This document shows, in pieces, positions 1 through 11,900 of a DNA stretch of 64,000 nt (position 1 is the stretch's first letter; each line of letters opens with the position of its first letter). A program made the translations under genes and the position numbers. The notes under the pieces are model-generated. The model worked only from the letters and a program-made list of their open reading frames with translations, was not told the origin of the DNA and ran no database searches. This DNA is from Coriaria nepalensis (taxonomy: Eukaryota > Streptophyta > Magnoliopsida > Cucurbitales > Coriariaceae): the NCBI GenBank assembly GCA_027186245.1, contig CP114482.1:28911209-28975208 (forward strand), in the 5' to 3' direction.

Positions 1-418
1 TTCGAACCAATTCTCTTCTTGCAATTAAAACGCGACTTTCGTGCATAACTTGCAATTGATCTATTGATGGCACCATGCAATTTTTAGCGTTACAGTCATA
101 TTTTTGCGTCTCTTTTAGTCAGTAAATTATTCAAAATCACTTCGTATGAAATTCGTTATTCGAACATGACTTTTGTGCATAACTTGCAGTTGATCTATTA
201 TAGGCAAGAATGCATTTGTTTAGCCTTAAAGTCATGTCACTGAGTCTCTTCTAGTCATTAAATCATTCTAAATTAATTCGAACGAATTCTATTTTTGCCC
301 TTTATACATTATTTTCTTACGTAACTTGTAATTAATCTATTGAGGAGAATAATGCATAATTTTAGCATTAAAAAGCATATCACCCAGTCTTTTCAATCAT
401 TAAATTGTTTGAACGCAC

Positions 419-701
419 TTCGAACCAATTCTCCTTTTGCATTTAAAACGCGACTTTCATCCATAACTTGCAATTGATCTATTGATGGCAACTATTCATT
501 TTTTACCCTTAAAGTCATATTTTTGCGTCTCTTTTAGTCAGTAAATCATTCTGAATTAATTCGAACGAATTCTATTTTTGCCCTTCAAACATTATTTTCT
601 TACATAACTTGTAGTTAATCTATTGAAGACAACAATGCATAATTTTAGCATTAAAAAGCATATCACTCAGTCTTTTCAATCATTAAATTGTTTGAACGCA
701 C
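419..701 (+). repeat. Contracted unit A+C, subunit B missing (283 bp)
   Basis: The A start at 419 is followed by the next A start at 702, only 283 bp later. A runs 419-559 and passes straight into C at 560; B is absent. The join lies in TAAATCATTCT near 543-553, a string shared by the 3' ends of A and B, so an exchange between these similar ends would remove exactly one B. This is a contraction in subunit register. Confidence 0.9.
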
Positions 702-1535
702 TTCGAACCAATTCTCCTTTTGCATTTAAAACGCGACTTTCATGCATAACTTGCAATTGATCTATTGATGGCAACTATTCATTTTTTACCCTTAAAGTCA
801 TATTTTTGCGTCTCTTTTAGTCAGTAAATCATTCTAAATCACTTCGAACGAAATTCAGCCTTTAAACATGACTTTCGTGCGTAACCCGCAGTTGATCTAT
901 TGAAGGCAACAATGCATTTGTTTAGCCTTAAAGTCATGTCATTGAGTCTCTTCTAGTCATTAAATCATTCTGAATTAATTCGAACGAATTCTATTTTTGC
1001 CCTTTATACATTATTTTCTTACGTAACTTGTAATTAATCTATTGAGGACAATAATGCATAATTTTAGCATTAAAAAGCATATCACTCAGTCTTTTCAATC
1101 ATTAAATTGTTTGAACGCACTTCGAACCAATTCTCCTTTTGCATTTAAAACGCGACTTTCATCCATAACTTGCAATTGATCTATTGATGGCAACTATGCA
1201 TTTTTATCCTTAAAGTCATATTTTTGCATCTGTTTTAGTCAGTAAATCATTCTAAATCACTTCGAACGAAATTCAGCCAAATATGACTTTCGTGCGTAAC
1301 CCGCAGTTGATCTATTGAAGGCAACAATGCATTTGTTTAGCCTTAAAGTCTTGTCACTTAGTCTCTTCTAGTCATTAAATCATTCTGAATTAATTCGAAT
1401 GAATTCTATTTTCGCCCTTCAAATATTATTTTCTTACATAACTTGTAATTAATCTATTGAAGACGAAAATGCATTATTTTAGCATTAAAAAGCATATGAC
1501 TCAGTCTTTTCGAACATTAAATTGTTTGAAGGCAC

Positions 1536-1676
1536 TTCGAACCAATTCTCTTTTTGCATTTAGAACGCGACTTTCATTCATAACTTGCAATTGATCTATT
1601 GATGGCAACTATTCATTTTTTACCCTTAAAGTCATATTTTTGCGTCTCTTTTAGTCAGTAAATCATTCTAAATCAC
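1536..1676 (+). repeat. Subunit A of the satellite unit (~141 bp)
   Basis: A begins TTCGAACCAATTCTC, carries AACGCGACTTTCATGCATAA, the shared core around TTGATCTATTGATGGCAAC, and ends TCAGTAAATCATTCTAAATC before the next TTCG. Its most variable part is the stretch after ATGCAT (AGCC, AGCG, ACCC, CGCG and CTTTCC forms), which separates array lineages. T-runs of five to seven occur at several places. By hand count it is about 33% G+C. Confidence 0.93.
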
Positions 1677-1812
1677 TTCGAACGAAATTCAGCCTTTAAA
1701 CATGACTTTCGTGCGTAACCCGCAGTTGATCTATTGAAGGCAACAATGCATTTGTTTAGCCTTAAAGTCATGTCATTGAGTCTCTTCTAGTCATTAAATC
1801 ATTCTGAATTAA
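1677..1812 (+). repeat. Subunit B of the satellite unit (~136 bp)
   Basis: B begins TTCGAACGAAATTC, then CATGACTTTCGTGCGTAAC, the core GTTGATCTATTGAAGGCAAC, and ends CATTAAATCATTCTGAATTAA. Two main forms alternate along the array: one with ACCCGCAG and one with ACTTGCAG before the core. A further form starts TTCGTATGAAATTCGGCATT and carries TATTATAGGCAAGAATG in the core (for example the unit at 141). B aligns to A over its central 60 bp and its 3' end, but is about 5 bp shorter. Confidence 0.92.
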
Positions 1813-1954
1813 TTCGAACGAATTCTATTTTTGCCCTTCAAACATTGTTTTCTTATATAACTTGTAGTTAATCTATTGAAGACAACAATGCATAATTTTA
1901 GCATTAAAAAGCATATCACTCAGTCTTTTCAATCATTAAATTGTTTGAACGCAC
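1813..1954 (+). repeat. Subunit C of the satellite unit (~142 bp)
   Basis: C begins TTCGAACGAATTCTATTTTT, has the core ATTAATCTATTGAAGACAAC, then ATGCAT, AGCATTAAAAAGCATAT, and ends TTAAATTGTTTGAACGCAC before the next A. It is the most AT-rich subunit (about 27-28% G+C by hand count) and the most diverged from A and B at its 3' end. Variants include CAATTGATGACAAC instead of CTATTGAAGACAAC (near 6903, 7323 and 9001) and GAACTTAATC forms near 42100, 42938 and 45874. Confidence 0.92.
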
Positions 1955-2971
1955 TTCGAACCAATTCTCCTTTTGCATTTAAAACGCGACTTTCATGCAT
2001 AACTTGCAATTGATCTATTGATGGCAACTATGCATTTTTTTATCCTTAAAGTCATATTTTTGCGTCTCTTTTAGTCAGTAAATCATTCTAAATCACTTCG
2101 TATGAAATTCGGCATTCGAACATGACTTTCGTGCGTAACTTGCAGTTGATCTATTATAGGCAACAATGCATTTGTTTAGCCTTAAAGTCATGTCATTGAG
2201 TCTCTTCTAGTCATTAAATCATTCTAAATTAATTCGAACGAATTATATTTTTGCCCTTCAAACATTATTTTCTTACATAACTTGTAATTAATCTATTGAA
2301 GACAACAATGCATTATTTTAGCATTAAAAAGCATATGACTCAGTCTTTTCAATCATTAAATTGTTTGAAGGCACTTCGAACCAATTCTCTTTTTGCATTT
2401 AAAACGCGACTTTCATGCATAACTTGCAATTGATCTATTGATGGCTACTATGCATTTTTTTAGCCTTAAAGTCATATTTTTGCGTCTCTTTTAGTCAGTA
2501 AATCATTCTAAATCACTTTGAACGAAATTCGGCCTTTAAACATGACTTTCGTGCATAACTTGCAGTTGATCTATTGAAGGCAACAATGCATTTGTTAAGC
2601 CTTAAAGTCATGTCATTGAGTCCCTTCTAGTCATTAAATCATTCTGAATTAATTCGAATGAATTCTATTTTCGCCCTTCAAACATTATTTTCTTACGTAA
2701 CTTGTAATTAATCTATTGAAGAGAACAATGCATAATTTTAGCATTAAAAAGCAGATCACTCAGTCTTTTCAATCATTAAATTGTTTGAACGCACTTCGAA
2801 CCAATTCTCTTTTTCCATTTAAAACGCGACTTTCATGCATAACTTGCAATTGATCTATTTATGGCAACTATGAATTTTTTTATCCTTAAAGTCATATTTT
2901 TGCATCTGTTTTAGTTAGTAAATCATTCTAACTCACTTCGAACGAAATTTAGCCTTTAAATATGACTTTCG

Positions 2972-5900
2972 TGCGTAACCCGCAGTTGATCTATTGAAGG
3001 CAACAATGCATTTGTTTAGCCTTAAAGTCTTGTCATTGAGTCTCTTCTAGTCATTATATCATTCTGAATTAATTCGAATAAATTCTATTTTCGCCCTTCA
3101 AACATTATTTTCTTACATAACTTGTAATTAATCTGTTGAAGACAACAATGCATTATTTTAGCATTAAAAAGCATATCACTCAGTTTTTTCAATAATTAAA
3201 TTGTTTGAAGGCACTTCGAACCAATTCTCTTTTTGCAATTAAAACGCGACTTTCGTGCATAACTTGCAATTGATCTATTGATGGCACCATGCATTTTTTA
3301 GCGTTGAAGTCATATTTTTGCGTCTCTTTTAGTCAGTAAATCATTCTAAATCACTTCGTATGAAATTCGGCATTTAAACATGACTTTCGTGCGTAACTTG
3401 CAGTTGATCTATTGAAGGCAACAATGCATTTGTTTAGCCTTAAAGTCGTGTCACTGAGTCTCTTCTAGTCATTAAATCATTCTGAATTCATTCGAACAAA
3501 TTCTCCTTTCGCCCTTCAAACATTATTTTCTTACATAACTTGTAATTAATCTATTGAAGACAACAATGCATTATTTTAGCATTAAAAAGCATATGACTCA
3601 GTCTTTTCAAACATTAAATTGTTTGAAGGCACTTCGAACCAATTCTCTTTTTGCATTTAGAACGCGACTTTCATGCATAACTTGCAATTGATCTATTGAT
3701 GGCAACTATGCATTTTTTACCCTTAAAGTCATATTTTTGCGTCTCTTTTAGTCAGTAAATCATTCTAAATCACTTCGAACGAAATTCAGCCTTTAAACAT
3801 GACTTTCGTGCATAACCCGCAGTTGATCTATTGAAGGCAACAATGCATTTGTTTAGCCTTAAAGTCTTGTCACTGAGTCTCTTCTAGTCATTAAATCATT
3901 CTGAATTAATTCGAATCAATTCTATTTTCGCCCTTCAAACATTATTTTCTTACATAACTTGTAATTAATCTATTGAAGACAACAATGCATTATTTTAGCA
4001 TTGAAAAGCATATCACTCGGTGTTTTCAATAATTAAATTGTTTGGAGGCACTTCGAACCAATTCTCTTTTTGCAATTAAAACGCGATTTTCTTGCATAAG
4101 TTGCAATTGATCTATTGATGGCACCATGCATTTTTTACCGTTGAAGTCATATTTTTGCGTCTCTTTTAGTCAGTAAATCATTCTAAATCACTTCGTATGA
4201 AATTCGGCATTCGAACATGACTTTCGTGCGTAACTTGCAGTTGATCTTTTATAGGCAAGAATGCATTTGTTTAGCCTTAAAGTCATGTCACTGAGTCTCT
4301 TCTAGTCATTAAATAATTCTAAATTAATTCGAACGAATTCTATTTTTTCCCTTCAAACATTATTTTCTTACGTAACTTGTAATTAATCTATTGAAGACAA
4401 CAATGCATAATTTTAGCGTTAAAAAGCATATGACTCAGTCTTTTCAATCATTAAATTGTTTGAAGGCACTTCGAACCAATTCTCTTTTTGCATTTAAAAC
4501 GCGACTTTCATGCATAACTTGTAATTGATCTATTGATGGCAACTATGCATTTTTTTAGCCTTAAAGTCATATTTTTGCGTCTGTTTTAGTCAGTAAATCA
4601 TTCTAAATCACTTCGAACGAAATTCAGCCTTTAAACATGACTTTCGTGCGTAACCCGCAGTTGATCTATCGAAGGCAACAATGCATTTGTTTAGCCTTAA
4701 AGTCTTGTCACTGAGTCTCTTCTAGTCATTAAATCATTCTAAATTAATTCGAACGAATTCTATTTTTGCACTTCAAACATTATTTTCTTACGTAACTTGT
4801 AATTAATCTATTGAAGACAACAATGCATAATTTTAGCATTAAAAAGCATATCACTCAGTCTTTTCAATAATTAAATTGTTTGAAGGCACTTCGAACCAAT
4901 TCTCTTTTTGCAATTAAAAGGCGACTTTCGTGCGTAACTTGCAATTGATCTATTGATGGCACCATGCATTTTTTAGCATTGAAGTCATATTTTTGCGTCT
5001 CTTTTAGTCAGTAAATCATTCTAAATCACTTCGTATGAAATTCGGGATTCGAACATGACTTTCGTGCGTAACTTGCAGTTGATCTATTGAAGGCAACAAT
5101 GCATTTGTTTAGCCTTAAAGTCTTGTCACTGAGTCTCTTCTAGTCATTAAATCATTCTAAATTAATTCAAATGAATTCTATTTTTGCCCTTCAAATATTA
5201 TTTTCTTACATAACTTGTAATTAATCTATTGAAGACAACAATGCATTATTTTAGCTTTAAAAAGCATATGACTCATTCTTTTCAATCGTTAAATTGTTTG
5301 AAGGCACTTTGAACCAATTCTCTTTTTGCATTTAGAACGCGACTTTAATGCATAACTTGCAATTGATCTATTGATGGCAACTATGCATTTTTTAGCGTTA
5401 AAGTCATATTTTTGCGTCTCTTTTAGTCAGTAAATCATTCTAAATCACTTCGAACGAAATTCAGCCTTTAAATATGACTTTCATGCGTAACCCGCAGTTG
5501 ATCTATTGAAGGCAACAATGCATTTGTTTAGCCTTAAAGTCTTGTCACTGAGTCTCTTCTAGTCATTCAATCATTCTAAATTAATTCGAACGAATTCTAT
5601 TTTTGCCCTTCAAACATTATTTTCTTACATAACTTGTAATTAATCTATTGAAGACAACAATGCATTATTTTAGCGTTAAAAAGCATATCTCTCAGTCTTT
5701 TCAATCATTAAATTGTTTGAAGGCACTTCGAACCAATTCTCTTTTTGCATTTAAAACGCGACTTTCATGCATAACTTGCAATCGATCTATTGATGGCAAC
5801 TATGCATTTTTTAGCGTTAAAGTCATATTTTTGAGTCTCTTTTAGTCAGTAAATCATTCTAAATCACTTCGAACGAAATTCAGCCTTTAAATATGACTTT

Positions 5901-8900
5901 CATGTGTAACCCGCAGTTGATCTATTGAAGGCAACAATGCATTTGTTTAGCCTTAAAATCTTGTCACTGAGTCTCTTCTTGTCATTAAATCATTCTGAAT
6001 TAATTCGAACGAATTCTATTTTTGGCCTTCAAATATTATTTTCTTACATAACTTGTAATTAATCTATTGAAGACAACAATGCATTCTTTTAGCGTTAAAA
6101 AGCATATCACTCAGTCTTTTCAATCATTAAATTGTTTGAAGGCACTTCGAACCAATTCTCTTTTTGCATTTAGAACGCGACTTTCGTGCATAACTTGCAA
6201 TTGATCTATTAATGGCAACGATGCATTTTTTAGCGTTGAAGTCATATTTTTGCGTCTCTTTTAGTCAGCAAATCATTCTAAATCACTTGGATCGAAATTC
6301 GTCCTTTAAACATGACTTTCGTGGGTAACTTGCAGTTGATCTATTGAAGACAACAATGCATTTGTTTAGCCTTAAAGTCATGTCATTGAGTCTCTTCTAG
6401 TCATTAAATCATTCTAAATTAATTCGAACGAATTCTATTTTTTCCCTTCAAACATTATTTTCTTATGTAACTTGTAATTAATCTATTGAAGACAACAATG
6501 CATAATTTTAGCGTTAAAAAGCATATGACTCAGTCTTTTCAATCATTAAATTGTTTGAAGACACTTCGAACCAATTCTCTTTTTGCATTTAAAACGCGAC
6601 TTTCATGCATAACTTGTAATTGATCTATTGATGGCAACTATGCATTTTTTTAGCCTTAAAGTCATATTTTTGCGTCTGTTTTAGTCAGTAAATCATTCTA
6701 AATCACTTCGAACGAAATTCAGCCTTTAAACATGACTTTCGTGCGTAACCCGCAGTTGATCTATTGAAGGCAACAATGCATTTGTTTAGCCTTAAAGTCT
6801 TGTCACTGAGTCTCTTCGAGTCATTAAATCATTCTGAATTAATTCGAACGAATTCTATTTTTGCCCTTCAAATATTATTTTCTTACATAACTTGTAATTA
6901 ATCAATTGATGACAACAATGCATTATTTTAGCATTAAAAAGCATATGACTCAGTCTTTTCAATCATTAAATTGTTTGAACGCACTTCGAACCAATTCTCC
7001 TTTTGAATTTAAAACGCGACTTTCATGCATAACTTGCAATTGATCTATTGATGGCAACTATGCATTTTTCTTTCCTTAAAGTCATATTTTTGCGTCTCTT
7101 TTAGTCAGTAAATCATTCTAAATCACTTGGATCGAGATTCAGCCTTTAAATATGACTTTCGTGCGTAACCCGCAGTTGATCTATTGAAGGCAACAATGCA
7201 TTTGTTTAGCCTTAAAGTCTTGTCACTGAGTCTCTTCGAGTCATTAAATCATTCTGAATTAATTCGAACGAATTCTATTTTTGCCCTTCAAATATTATTT
7301 TCTTACATAACTTGTAATTAATCAATTGATGACAACAATGCATTATTTTAGCATTAAAAAGCATATGACTCAGTCTTTTCAATCATTAAATTGTTTGAAG
7401 GAACTTCGAACCAATTCTCTTTTTGCATTTAGAAGGCGACTTTCATGCATAACTTGTAATTGATCTATTGATGGCAACTATGCATTTTTTTAGCCTTAAA
7501 GTCATATTTTTGCATCTGTTTTAGTCAGTAAATCATTCTAAATCACTTCGAACGAAATTCAGCCTTTAAACATGACTTTCGTGCGTAACCCGCAGTTGAT
7601 CTATTGAAGGCAACAATGCTTTTGTTTAGCCTTAAAGTCTTGTCACTGAGTCTCTTCTAGTCATTAAATCATTATAAATTAATTCAAATGAATTCTATTT
7701 TTGCCCTTCAAATATTATTTTCTTACATAACTTGTAATTAATCTATTGAAGACAACAATGCATTATTTTAGCGTTAAAAAGCATATGACTCAGTCTTTTC
7801 AATCATTAATTTGTTTGAAGGCACTTCGAACCAATTCTCTTTTTGCATTTAGAACGCGACTTTAATGCATAACTTGCAATTGATCTATTGATGGCAACTA
7901 TGCATTTTTTCGCGTTAAAGTCATATTTTTGCGTCTCGTTTGGTCAGTAAATCATTCTAAATCACTTCGAACGAAATTCGGCCTTTAAACATGACTTTCG
8001 TGCGTACCTTGCAGTTGATCTATTGAAGGCAACAATGCATTTGTTTAGCCTTAAATTCATGTCATTGAGTCTCTTCTAGTCATTAAATCATTCTAAATTA
8101 ATTCGAACGAATTCTATTTTTGCCCTTCAAACATTATTTTCTTACGTAACTTGTAATTAATCTATTGAAGACAACAATGCATAATTTTAGCATTAAAAAG
8201 CATATCACTCAGTCTTTTCAATCATTAAATTGTTTGAACGCACTTCGAACCAATTCTCCTTTTGCATTTAAAACGCGACTTTCATGCATAACTTGCAATT
8301 GATCTATTGATGGCAACTATGCATTTTTTAGCCTTAAAGTCATATTTTTGCGTCTCTTTTAGTCAGTAAATCATTCTAAATCACTTCGAACGAAATTCGG
8401 CATTTAAACATGACTTTCGTGCGTAACTTGCAGTTGATCTATTGAATGCAAGAATGCATTTGTTTAGCCTTAAAGTCTTGTCACTGAGTCTCTTCGAGTC
8501 ATTAAATCATTCTCAATTAATTCGAATGAATTCTATTTTTGCCCTTCAAATATTATTTTCTTACATAACTTGTAATTAATCTATTGAAGAAAACAATGCA
8601 TTATTTTAGCGTTAAAAAGCTAATGACTCAGTCTTTTCAATCATTAAATTGTTTGAAGCCACTTCGAACCAATTCTCTTTTTGCATTTGGAACGCGACTT
8701 TCATGCATAACTTTCAATTCATCTATTGATGGCAACTATGCATTTTTTAGCGCTAAGGTCATATTTTAGCGTCTCTTTTAGTCCATAAATCATTCTAAAT
8801 CACTTCGATCGAAATTCGTCCTTTAAACATGACTTTCGTGCGTAACTTGCAGTTGATCTATTGAAGGCAACAATGCATTTGTTTAGCCTTAAAGTCTTGT

Positions 8901-11900
8901 CACTGAGTCTCTTCGAGTCATTAAATCATTCTGAATTAATTCGAACGAATTCTATTTTTGCCCTTCAAATATTATTTTCTTACATAACTTGTAATTAATC
9001 AATTGATGACAACAATGCATTATTTTAGCATTAAAAAGCATATGACTCTGTCTTTTCAATCATTAAATTGTTTGAAGGCACTTCGAACCAATTCTCTTTT
9101 TGCATTTAGAACGCGACTTTCATGCATAACTTGTAATTGATCTATTGATGGCAACTATGCATTTTCTTAGCCTTAAAGTCATATTTTTGCGTCTCTTTTA
9201 GTCAGTAAATCATTCTAAATCACTTCGAACGAAATTCGGCCTTTAAACATGACTTTCGTGCGTACCTTGCAGTTGATCTATTGAAGGCAACAATGCATTT
9301 GTTTAGCCTTAAATTCATGTCATTGAGTCTCTTCTAGTCATTAAATCATTCTAAATTAATTCGAACGAATTCTATTTTTGCCCTTCAAACATTATTTTCT
9401 TACATAACTTGTAATTAATCTATTGAAGACAACAATGCATAATTTTAGCATTAAAAAGCATATCACTCAGTCTTTTCAATCATTAAATTGTTTGAACGCA
9501 CTTCGAACCAATTCTCCTTTTGCATTTAAAACGCGACTTTCATGCATAACTTGCAATTGATCTATTGATGGCAACTATGCATTTTTTAGCCTTAAAGTCA
9601 TATTTTTGCGTCTCTTTTTGTCAGTAAATCATTCTAAATCACTTCGAACGAAATTCGGCCTTTAAACATGACTTTCGTGCGTAACTTGCAGTTGATCTAT
9701 TGAAGGCAACAATGCATTTGTTTAGCCTTAAAGTCATGTCACTGAGTCTCTTCTAGTCATTAAATCATTCTAAATTAATTCGAACGAATTTTATTTTTGC
9801 CCTTCAAACATTATTTTCTTACATAACTTGTAATTAATCTATTGAAGACAACAATGCATTATTTTAGCATTAAAAAGCATATGACTCAGTCTTTTCAATC
9901 ATTAAATTGTTTGAAGGCACTTCGAACCAATTCTCTTTTTGCATTTAAAACGCGACTTTCATGCATAACTTGCAATTGATCTATTGATGGCAACTATGCA
10001 TTTTTTAGCGTTAAAGTCATATTTTTGCGTCTCTTTTAGTCAGTAAATCATTCTAAATCACTTCGAACGAAATTCAGTCTTTAAATATGACTTTCATGCG
10101 TAACCCGCAGTTGATATATTGAAGGCAAGAATGCATTTGTTTAGCCTTAAAGTCATGTCACTGAGTCTCTTCTAGTCATTAAATCATTCTAAATTAATTC
10201 GAACGAATTCTATTTTTGCCCTTCAAATATTATTTTCTTACATAACTTGTAATTAATCTATTGAAGACAACAATGCATTATTTTAGCGTTTAAAAGGATA
10301 TCACTCAGTCTTTTCAATCGTTAAATTGTTTGAAGGCACTTCGAACCAATTCTCTTTTTGCGTTTAGAACGCGACTTTCATGCATAACTTGCAGTTGATC
10401 TATTGAAGGCAAGAATGCATTTTCTTAGCCTTAAAGTCATATTTTTGCGTCTCTTTTAGTCAATAAATCATTCTAAATCACTTCGAACGAAATTCGGCCT
10501 TTAAACATGACTTTCGTGCGTAACTTGCAGTTGATCTATTGAAGGCAACAATGCATTTGTTTAGCCTTAAAGTCATGTCATTGAGTCTCTTCTAGTCATT
10601 AAATCATTCTAAATTAATTCGAACGAATTCTATTTTTGCCCTTCAAACATTATTTTCTTAAGTAACTTGTAATTAATCTATTGAAGACAACAATGCATTA
10701 TTTTAGCGTTAAAAAGCATATCACTCTGTCTTTTCAATCATTAAATTGTTTGAAGGCACTTCGAACCAATTCTCTTTTTGCATTTAGAACGCGACTTTCA
10801 TGCATAACTTGTAATTGATCTATTGATGGCAACTATGCATTTTCTTAGCCTTAAAGTCATATTTTTGCGTCTCTTTTAGTCAGTAAATCATTCTAAATCA
10901 CTTCGAACGAAATTCGGCCTTTAAACATGACTTTCGTGCGTAACTTGCAGTTGATCTATTGAAGGCAACAATGCATTTGTTTAGCCTTAAAGTCATGTCA
11001 TTGAGTCTCTTCTAGTCATTAAATCATTCTAAATTAATTCGAACGAATTTTATTTTTGCCCTTCAAACATTATTTTCTTACATAACTTGTAATTAATCTA
11101 TTGAAGACAACAATGCATTATTTTAGCATTAAAAAGCATATGACTCAGTATTTTCAATCATTAAATTGTTTGAAGGCACTTCGAACCAATTCTCTTTTTG
11201 CATTTAAAACGCGACTTTCATGCATAACTTGCAATTGATCTATTGATGGCAACTATGCATTTTTTAGCGTTAAAGTCATATTTTTGCGTCTCTTTTAGTC
11301 AGTAAATCATGTAAATCACTTCGAACGAAATTCAGCCTTTAAATATAACTTTCGTGCGTAACCCGCAGTTGATCTATTGAAGGCAACAATGCATTTGTTT
11401 AGCCTTAAAGTCTTGTCACTGAGTCTCTTCTAGTCATTAAATCATTCTGAATTAATTCGAACGAATTCTATTTTTGCCCTTCAAATATTATTTTCTTACA
11501 TAACTTGTAATTAATCTATTGAAGAAAACAATGCATTATTTTAGCATTAAAAAGCATATCACTCAGTTTTTTCAATAATTAAATTGTTTGGAGGCACTTC
11601 GAACCAATTCTTTTTTTGCAATTAAAACGCGACTTTCGTGCATAACTTGCGATTGATCTATTGATGGCACCATGCATTTTTTAGCGTTGAAGTCATATTT
11701 TTGCGTCTCTTTTAGTCAGTAAATCATTCTAAATCACTTCGTATGAAATTCGGCATTCGAACATGACTTTCGTGCGTAACTTGCAGTTGATCTATTATAG
11801 GCAAGAATGCATTTGTTTAGCCTGAAAGTCTTGTCACTGAGTCTTTTCTAGTCATTAAATCATTCTAAATTAATTCAAATGAATTCTATTTTTGCCCTTC

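Larger units (their letters stand above)
1536..1954 (+). repeat. Representative 419-bp unit (A+B+C)
   Basis: A clean example of the full unit: A is 141 bp, B 136 bp and C 142 bp. Neighbouring units differ from it by scattered substitutions and one-base changes in T-runs; for example seven Ts instead of six before AGCC in A gives 420-bp units. In digest terms, TTCGAA (BstBI) opens A and is usually also at the B and C starts, GAATTC (EcoRI) lies early in C, ATGCAT (NsiI) lies mid-subunit, and CATATG (NdeI) occurs in many C subunits. Orientation is arbitrary, as nothing is transcribed with certainty. Confidence 0.95.
1..2971 (+). repeat. Left segment of mixed unit variants
   Basis: This stretch lies before the 12.6-kb duplication and holds seven or so units that differ from each other more than those further right. 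A two-unit pattern is visible: the A variant with ACTATTCATTTTTTACCC near 770 recurs near 1605, with the same kind of following B and C. One B (1261-1393) lacks several bases near its start and is 133 bp long, giving a 415-bp unit. Nothing other than satellite is present. Confidence 0.85.

Noticed and set aside
1..2971. Edge of the array
   Set aside because: The units here are more mixed, as at some satellite edges, but no decay or flanking unique sequence is visible, so the window does not show an edge.
5648..5845. Open frame of 65 codons, repeated at 18219, with relatives of 60-61 codons at 8584, 21155, 29535, 34565, 39595, 50075, 51333, 59938 and 63554
   Set aside because: All lie in the same C-to-A position of the satellite unit, most start at non-ATG codons, and the great majority of units carry a stop in this frame. 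They open by chance substitutions and copy number follows the duplications. No recognisable domain.
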